Source: an uncultured Verrucomicrobiota bacterium (GTDB taxonomy: Bacteria; Verrucomicrobiota; Verrucomicrobiia; Verrucomicrobiales; Verrucomicrobiaceae). Taken from it: a stretch of DNA of 64,000 bases. Position numbers and translations under genes: made by a program. The stretch lies in assembly GCA_903838675.1 (NCBI GenBank), contig CAILZI010000181.1, positions 20,813 to 84,812 on the forward strand, written 5' to 3'. Under the pieces are notes generated by a model. It was not told where the DNA came from. It did not search any database and worked only from the letters and a program-made list of their open reading frames with translations. Below, piece by piece: positions 61,009 through 64,000 of the stretch (position 1 is its first letter; every line of letters begins with the position of its first letter).

Positions 61009-62382
61009 CTACTTCCCGGCCACAGCGTCATCCACGGCGCCATCCAGCACGTCGCAGGCTTCGAGTAGAGCCTCTTCGGTGACGGTGAGCGGCGGGCAGA
61101 TTTTGACGGTCTGGCCCCAGGCACCGACGGGTGCGAAGAGGAGCAGGCCGCGCTGGTAGCAGAGCTCGATGATGCGATGCGCGAGATCGTGGTTCGGCTC
61201 CTTCTTTCCAGGAACAATGATCTGCATGCCCGCGACGAGTCCGGCGCAGGTGACGTGGCCGACGATCTGCGGGTGGCGCTTTTGGATGGCCTTGCAGCGC
61301 TCCAGCAGGATGGGGCCGAGGCGGGCGGCGTTGCCGGTGAGGTCTTCTGCGAGCAGCTTCTTGATGTTGGCCACGGCGGCGGCGCAGCACACGGGATTGC
61401 CGGTGTGCGTGCTGGTCATGCTGCCCGGTGGGAACTGATCCATGATCTCCTCGCGGCCGATCACGGCGCTCAGCGGCATGCCACTGCTGATGCCTTTGCC
61501 GCAGCAGATGATGTCGGGCGCGACGCCGTAGTGTTCGAAGGCCCAGAACTTGCCGGTGCGGCCAAAGCCAGCCTGCACTTCGTCAAAGGTGAGCACGACG
61601 TTGTGCTCGTCGCACCAGGCGCGGAGTTTTTGAATGTACTCCACCGGAGCGAAGTCGGGGCCCACGCCCTGATAGCTCTCAATGATAACGCCTGCGATGT
61701 TGGCACCGGTGAGTCCTTTGTCAGAGATCGTTTTGAGGAAGCTGTCGAAACTGATGTCTTCGGTCCAATAGCCATCCGGGAAGGGCGCATTGAGAATGGC
61801 CGGATCTTCATTGACGATCCACGCCTTCTGCCCTGCCATGCCGCCGGCCTGCTGGCTGGCGAGCGTGCGGCCATGGAAGCCACGGGTGAAACCGATGATG
61901 CCGATCTTGGCCTTGCCGCCGACCTTGATGCCATGCGTGCGGCTGAGCTTGATGGCGCACTCGGTGGCCTCGCTGCCGGTGCTGAGGAGGAAGACCTTCT
62001 TCAATCCGTCCGGGGAAATGGAGGCGATGAGCTCGGCGGCTTCGGCGCGTTCTTCGCTGGGGAAGACGTAGTTGTGAATGAGGCCGCTGTTGATCTGGTC
62101 GATCATGGCCTTGCAGATTTCCGGCGCGGCGTGGCCGGCGTTCGTCACCAGCACACCGCTGCTCCAGTCGAGCCACTTGTTGCCGTACTTGTCGAAGATG
62201 TGGATGTCCAGGGCCTTGTCCCAAACGATGGGCGGCATGCCGCGCATGGACTGGGGCTCAAAGTGGCGCAGCTTCTCCAAAGTAGGGAGGGAGTCCGGAT
62301 GCGGCAATGGCGTGCAGATGCGGCGATGCTTGGTTTCGACGTGCGGGACGGTCTGTGGTGTGATGCTGAATTCTTTGCCCAT
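61009..62382 (-). CDS. PLP-dependent class III aminotransferase (4-aminobutyrate/ornithine type)
   Basis: A cytoplasmic enzyme of 457 residues that moves an amino group from an omega-amino donor to a 2-oxo acid. Motifs: phosphate-binding 'STGSEATECAIKLSR' (135-149), 'GFHGRTL' (168-174), the PLP-aspartate in 'LTFDEVQAGFGRTG' (Asp267), and the Schiff-base lysine in 'CGKGISSGMPLSAV' (Lys296). Closest in feel to GABA and 2-oxoglutarate aminotransferases, but substrate cannot be set from sequence; no GABA or succinate semialdehyde gene is near. ATG 62382 gives normal length. It appears to be monocistronic. Confidence 0.9.
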   Translation of the reverse strand: MGKEFSITPQTVPHVETKHRRICTPLPHPDSLPTLEKLRHFEPQSMRGMPPIVWDKALDIHIFDKYGNKWLDWSSGVLVTNAGHAAPEICKAMIDQINSGLIHNYVFPSEERAEAAELIASISPDGLKKVFLLSTGSEATECAIKLSRTHGIKVGGKAKIGIIGFTRGFHGRTLASQQAGGMAGQKAWIVNEDPAILNAPFPDGYWTEDISFDSFLKTISDKGLTGANIAGVIIESYQGVGPDFAPVEYIQKLRAWCDEHNVVLTFDEVQAGFGRTGKFWAFEHYGVAPDIICCGKGISSGMPLSAVIGREEIMDQFPPGSMTSTHTGNPVCCAAAVANIKKLLAEDLTGNAARLGPILLERCKAIQKRHPQIVGHVTCAGLVAGMQIIVPGKKEPNHDLAHRIIELCYQRGLLLFAPVGAWGQTVKICPPLTVTEEALLEACDVLDGAVDDAVAGK

Positions 62383-62522
62383 GGGAAGATGATGGAGGTG
62401 CCAGCCTCATGCTGCTACTCGCTTTGCAGCATGTCGCGGTATTTTTGTGCGCATACGAATTATCTGGCCGGCAATATGATTGTGATGATGAGACGAAGTG
62501 AACGCACGAGAAGCAGATGCAC

Positions 62523-62942
62523 TTAGAAATTCTCCGCACTCTTTTTCGGCTGCAATCTGCCGGCTTCGCCCTCGGGCCAGTACGCTCCATCTTCAATCCA
62601 TTCACGCAGCATGCCGATCTGGTCTTCCGTGAGGCTGACCTCGGTGCGCGGCATCATTTTGGGATGCGTGCCACCACGCTGCACGGCGCTGATGAGCAGG
62701 CTGCAGTCGGGATCGTCCGGCAGGATGTACTGACGCCCGGTAGCACTGCGTTTAAAGGCGGTGGCTTTGCTGGTGAGATTGAGCGCAGGTGGCGGCAGGC
62801 TGCCATTGTGGCATTGCACGCAGTGCTGCTGCAGCACCGGCTTCACCTGAGTGAGGAAGTAGTGCTCGCGCTCGCTCCTGCTGGGTGGCAGCAGCGAGCA
62901 GGCGGTGACAAAGAAAAGGACGGGAAGAATGCGAAGGATCAT
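62523..62942 (-). CDS. Small c-type cytochrome lipoprotein (PSCyt1-like)
   Basis: A 139-residue exported lipoprotein: 'LPVLFFVTACSLLPP' gives a lipobox with Cys near 15. A single haem site 'HCVQCHNG' is followed by the c-type fold ending 'MMPRTEVSLTEDQIGMLREWIEDGAYWPEG', where the Met of 'KMMPR' is a likely axial ligand. This is the stand-alone form of the cytochrome domain found in the DUF1549/DUF1553 protein 3 kb away. The partner is unknown. Divergent from the AAA_28-like gene (101-bp gap). Confidence 0.82.
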   Translation of the reverse strand: MILRILPVLFFVTACSLLPPSRSEREHYFLTQVKPVLQQHCVQCHNGSLPPPALNLTSKATAFKRSATGRQYILPDDPDCSLLISAVQRGGTHPKMMPRTEVSLTEDQIGMLREWIEDGAYWPEGEAGRLQPKKSAENF

Positions 62943-63043
62943 GCCACGAGGCTAACGACAATGCAGGAAACGGGCTACGCCGTGCTTGTGTAAAGTTGCG
63001 CTGATGCTTGACGCAGGGGCGCAGCCACGACCACATTGTACGA

Positions 63044-63682
63044 ATGCCCCGCAAATCCAAACCTCAGTCCAACGGCCACTGTCGCATCGTCTTGACCGGA
63101 GGACCTGGTGGCGGAAAGACGACCGCGGGGGATCTGTTTCGCCGCGAGATGGGGGATCAGGTGGTGATGGTGCCGGAGGCGGCCACAATGATGTTCAGCG
63201 GCGGATTTCCCCGCGTCAATCTGCCGGACGCAGTCCATGCGGCGCAGCGGGCGATCTACCATGTACAGATTCATCTGGAGGAGGCCGTGATGGCGCAGCA
63301 CCCCGAGCAGATCCTGCTGTGCGACCGCGGCACTGTGGATGGAGCAGCCTACTGGCCGAGCGGACCTGATGGCTTTTTTGAGGACCTCGGGAGCACGCTG
63401 GAGAAGGAACTGGCACGCTATGACGCGGTGATCTTCTTTGAAAGCGCGGCGGTGGGCCACATGAGCATCGAAGGCGGGAACCCCATCCGCAACGAGTCCA
63501 TCGAGCAGGCGGTGAAGCTGGACCGCAAGCTGCGGGATCTTTGGTCGCAGCACCCCAAGTTCATGCTGGTGCCGCACAACCCGTCCTTCTTTAAGAAGAT
63601 CAGCTTCGGCCTGGCGGTGCTGGATGGCATGGTTAGCGAACTGGGATGTCAGGAGAGAAAAAAGAAGAAGGAGAAGAAGTAG
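63044..63682 (+). CDS. AAA_28-type P-loop NTPase
   Basis: A 212-residue cytoplasmic protein with Walker A 'TGGPGGGKTT' (residues 18-27), a following 'MVPEAATMMFSGGFPR' segment, a Walker B-like 'ILLCDRGTVDGAAYWP', and a late 'RNESIEQAVKLDRKLRDLW'. These fit the AAA_28 family, related to NadR-type kinases and Ttd14, and often annotated only as ATP-binding. The tail is a lysine run. ATG 63044 is chosen because upstream in-frame codons lack a plausible initiation site. Kinase activity on a nucleotide or small metabolite is possible. Confidence 0.78.
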   Translation: MPRKSKPQSNGHCRIVLTGGPGGGKTTAGDLFRREMGDQVVMVPEAATMMFSGGFPRVNLPDAVHAAQRAIYHVQIHLEEAVMAQHPEQILLCDRGTVDGAAYWPSGPDGFFEDLGSTLEKELARYDAVIFFESAAVGHMSIEGGNPIRNESIEQAVKLDRKLRDLWSQHPKFMLVPHNPSFFKKISFGLAVLDGMVSELGCQERKKKKEKK

Positions 63683-63719
63683 GAGCAACACGAAGCGCCG
63701 CAGCACACACCGCTGGTAG

Positions 63720-63739
63720 GGACGCGCTGCGCCGCGTCC
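63720..63739. terminator. GC-rich hairpin after the P-loop gene
   Basis: GGACGCG (63720-63726), loop CTGCGC, CGCGTCC (63733-63739): a perfect 7-bp stem 37 bp after the stop codon. No U-tract follows, so it is either a Rho-dependent end structure or a member of an intergenic repeat family. Confidence 0.4.
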
Positions 63740-63948
63740 GTCGAATCCTTCGCCCCAGCGCGTGCTGCTGACATGCAGCGCTCCCTCTCTCAAGACGCCT
63801 CCTCCTGCTGCTGTCGAATGCACAAGGACGGCGAATCTTTTTCATCGCCTGCGCCGTCACAGACCCGAAATCACGGACCCGGCACAGCCTAACTATTACC
63901 CACAAGTTTGAGGAAGGATCGCTGTACAAAGACATGCGCGGTTAAACT

Positions 63949-64000
63949 ATGAGTGATGACAGAAGCAACGTCATCGCAAGGCAAAGATATTGGCAGTCCA
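63949..64000 (+). CDS. Start of a gene cut by the right window edge
   Basis: From the ATG at 63949 the frame stays open to the last base, giving 17 residues, 'MSDDRSNVIARQRYWQS'. The basic start with '[RQ]xx[YF]W' is reminiscent of the small accessory protein TnpA of IS66-type insertion sequences, which begins with a similar helix. With so few residues this is only a hint; no terminal repeat was identified upstream. Confidence 0.3.
   Translation, partial: MSDDRSNVIARQRYWQS

Noticed and set aside
61177..62526. 449-codon open frame on the plus strand
   Set aside because: It is the antisense shadow of the class III aminotransferase, whose catalytic motifs are complete. The plus-strand translation has no domain features.
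1..64000. tRNA, rRNA or complete insertion sequence
   Set aside because: None was recognised on reading. Only the last 52 bases hint at an IS66-type gene start, and this is reported with low confidence.

Overview
The window looks like a chromosome segment of a Gram-negative Verrucomicrobiota bacterium, probably Verrucomicrobiaceae near Prosthecobacter. The clues are a planctomycete-type cytochrome/DUF1549/DUF1553 protein, a short PEP-CTERM-like sorting tail, many secreted proteins of unknown family, GC-rich codon use, and start codons that mostly lack a Shine-Dalgarno sequence (several are preceded by CCACACC). The assignment is inference from gene content. No rRNA, tRNA or CRISPR array was seen.

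Layout. 1-1.6 kb: a parvulin-type foldase cut by the left edge. 1.7-4.5 kb: an arsenic operon (ArsR, DUF6428, aquaporin, thioredoxin-type ArsC, small outer-membrane-like protein) behind a sigma70-like promoter overlapped by a perfect dyad. 4.5-9.5 kb: secreted proteins, including a redoxin-fold protein that has lost its cysteines and a PEP-CTERM protein. 9.6-31.6 kb: nine tightly packed genes on one strand: a TpsB/FhaC-type outer-membrane transporter, a DUF2341-LamG-ExbB fusion, ExbD, TonB, a porin, a periplasmic coiled coil, a parvulin, a 3,900-residue filamentous-haemagglutinin-like exoprotein and a membrane-anchored TPR protein. This reads as a two-partner secretion system with its own foldase and its own proton-motive-force module.

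31.8-37.2 kb: a small secreted protein, a PhoB/PhoR-like two-component pair whose kinase has no membrane segment, an LpxH-like phosphoesterase and a secreted hypothetical. 37.7-50.4 kb: two RND efflux systems. The first has adaptor and pump only. The second has a TetR/CerR repressor, adaptor, pump and outer-membrane channel, with a large dyad over the repressor's start codon.

51.2-55.8 kb, minus strand: a compact type VII secretion-like cluster of a WXG100-type protein, a coiled-coil protein, a second mini W-x-D protein and a large FtsK/EssC-like ATPase with one intact and two degenerate P-loop modules. Other known T7SS membrane parts are absent, so this is the best candidate for an undescribed system. 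A two-TM protein (56.0-56.7 kb) diverges from it. 56.7-64 kb: the DUF1549/DUF1553 cytochrome, small hypotheticals, a class III aminotransferase, a haem lipoprotein, an AAA_28-type P-loop protein and the start of a gene cut by the right edge. Intergenic regions carry hairpins and a dispersed purine-rich repeat.
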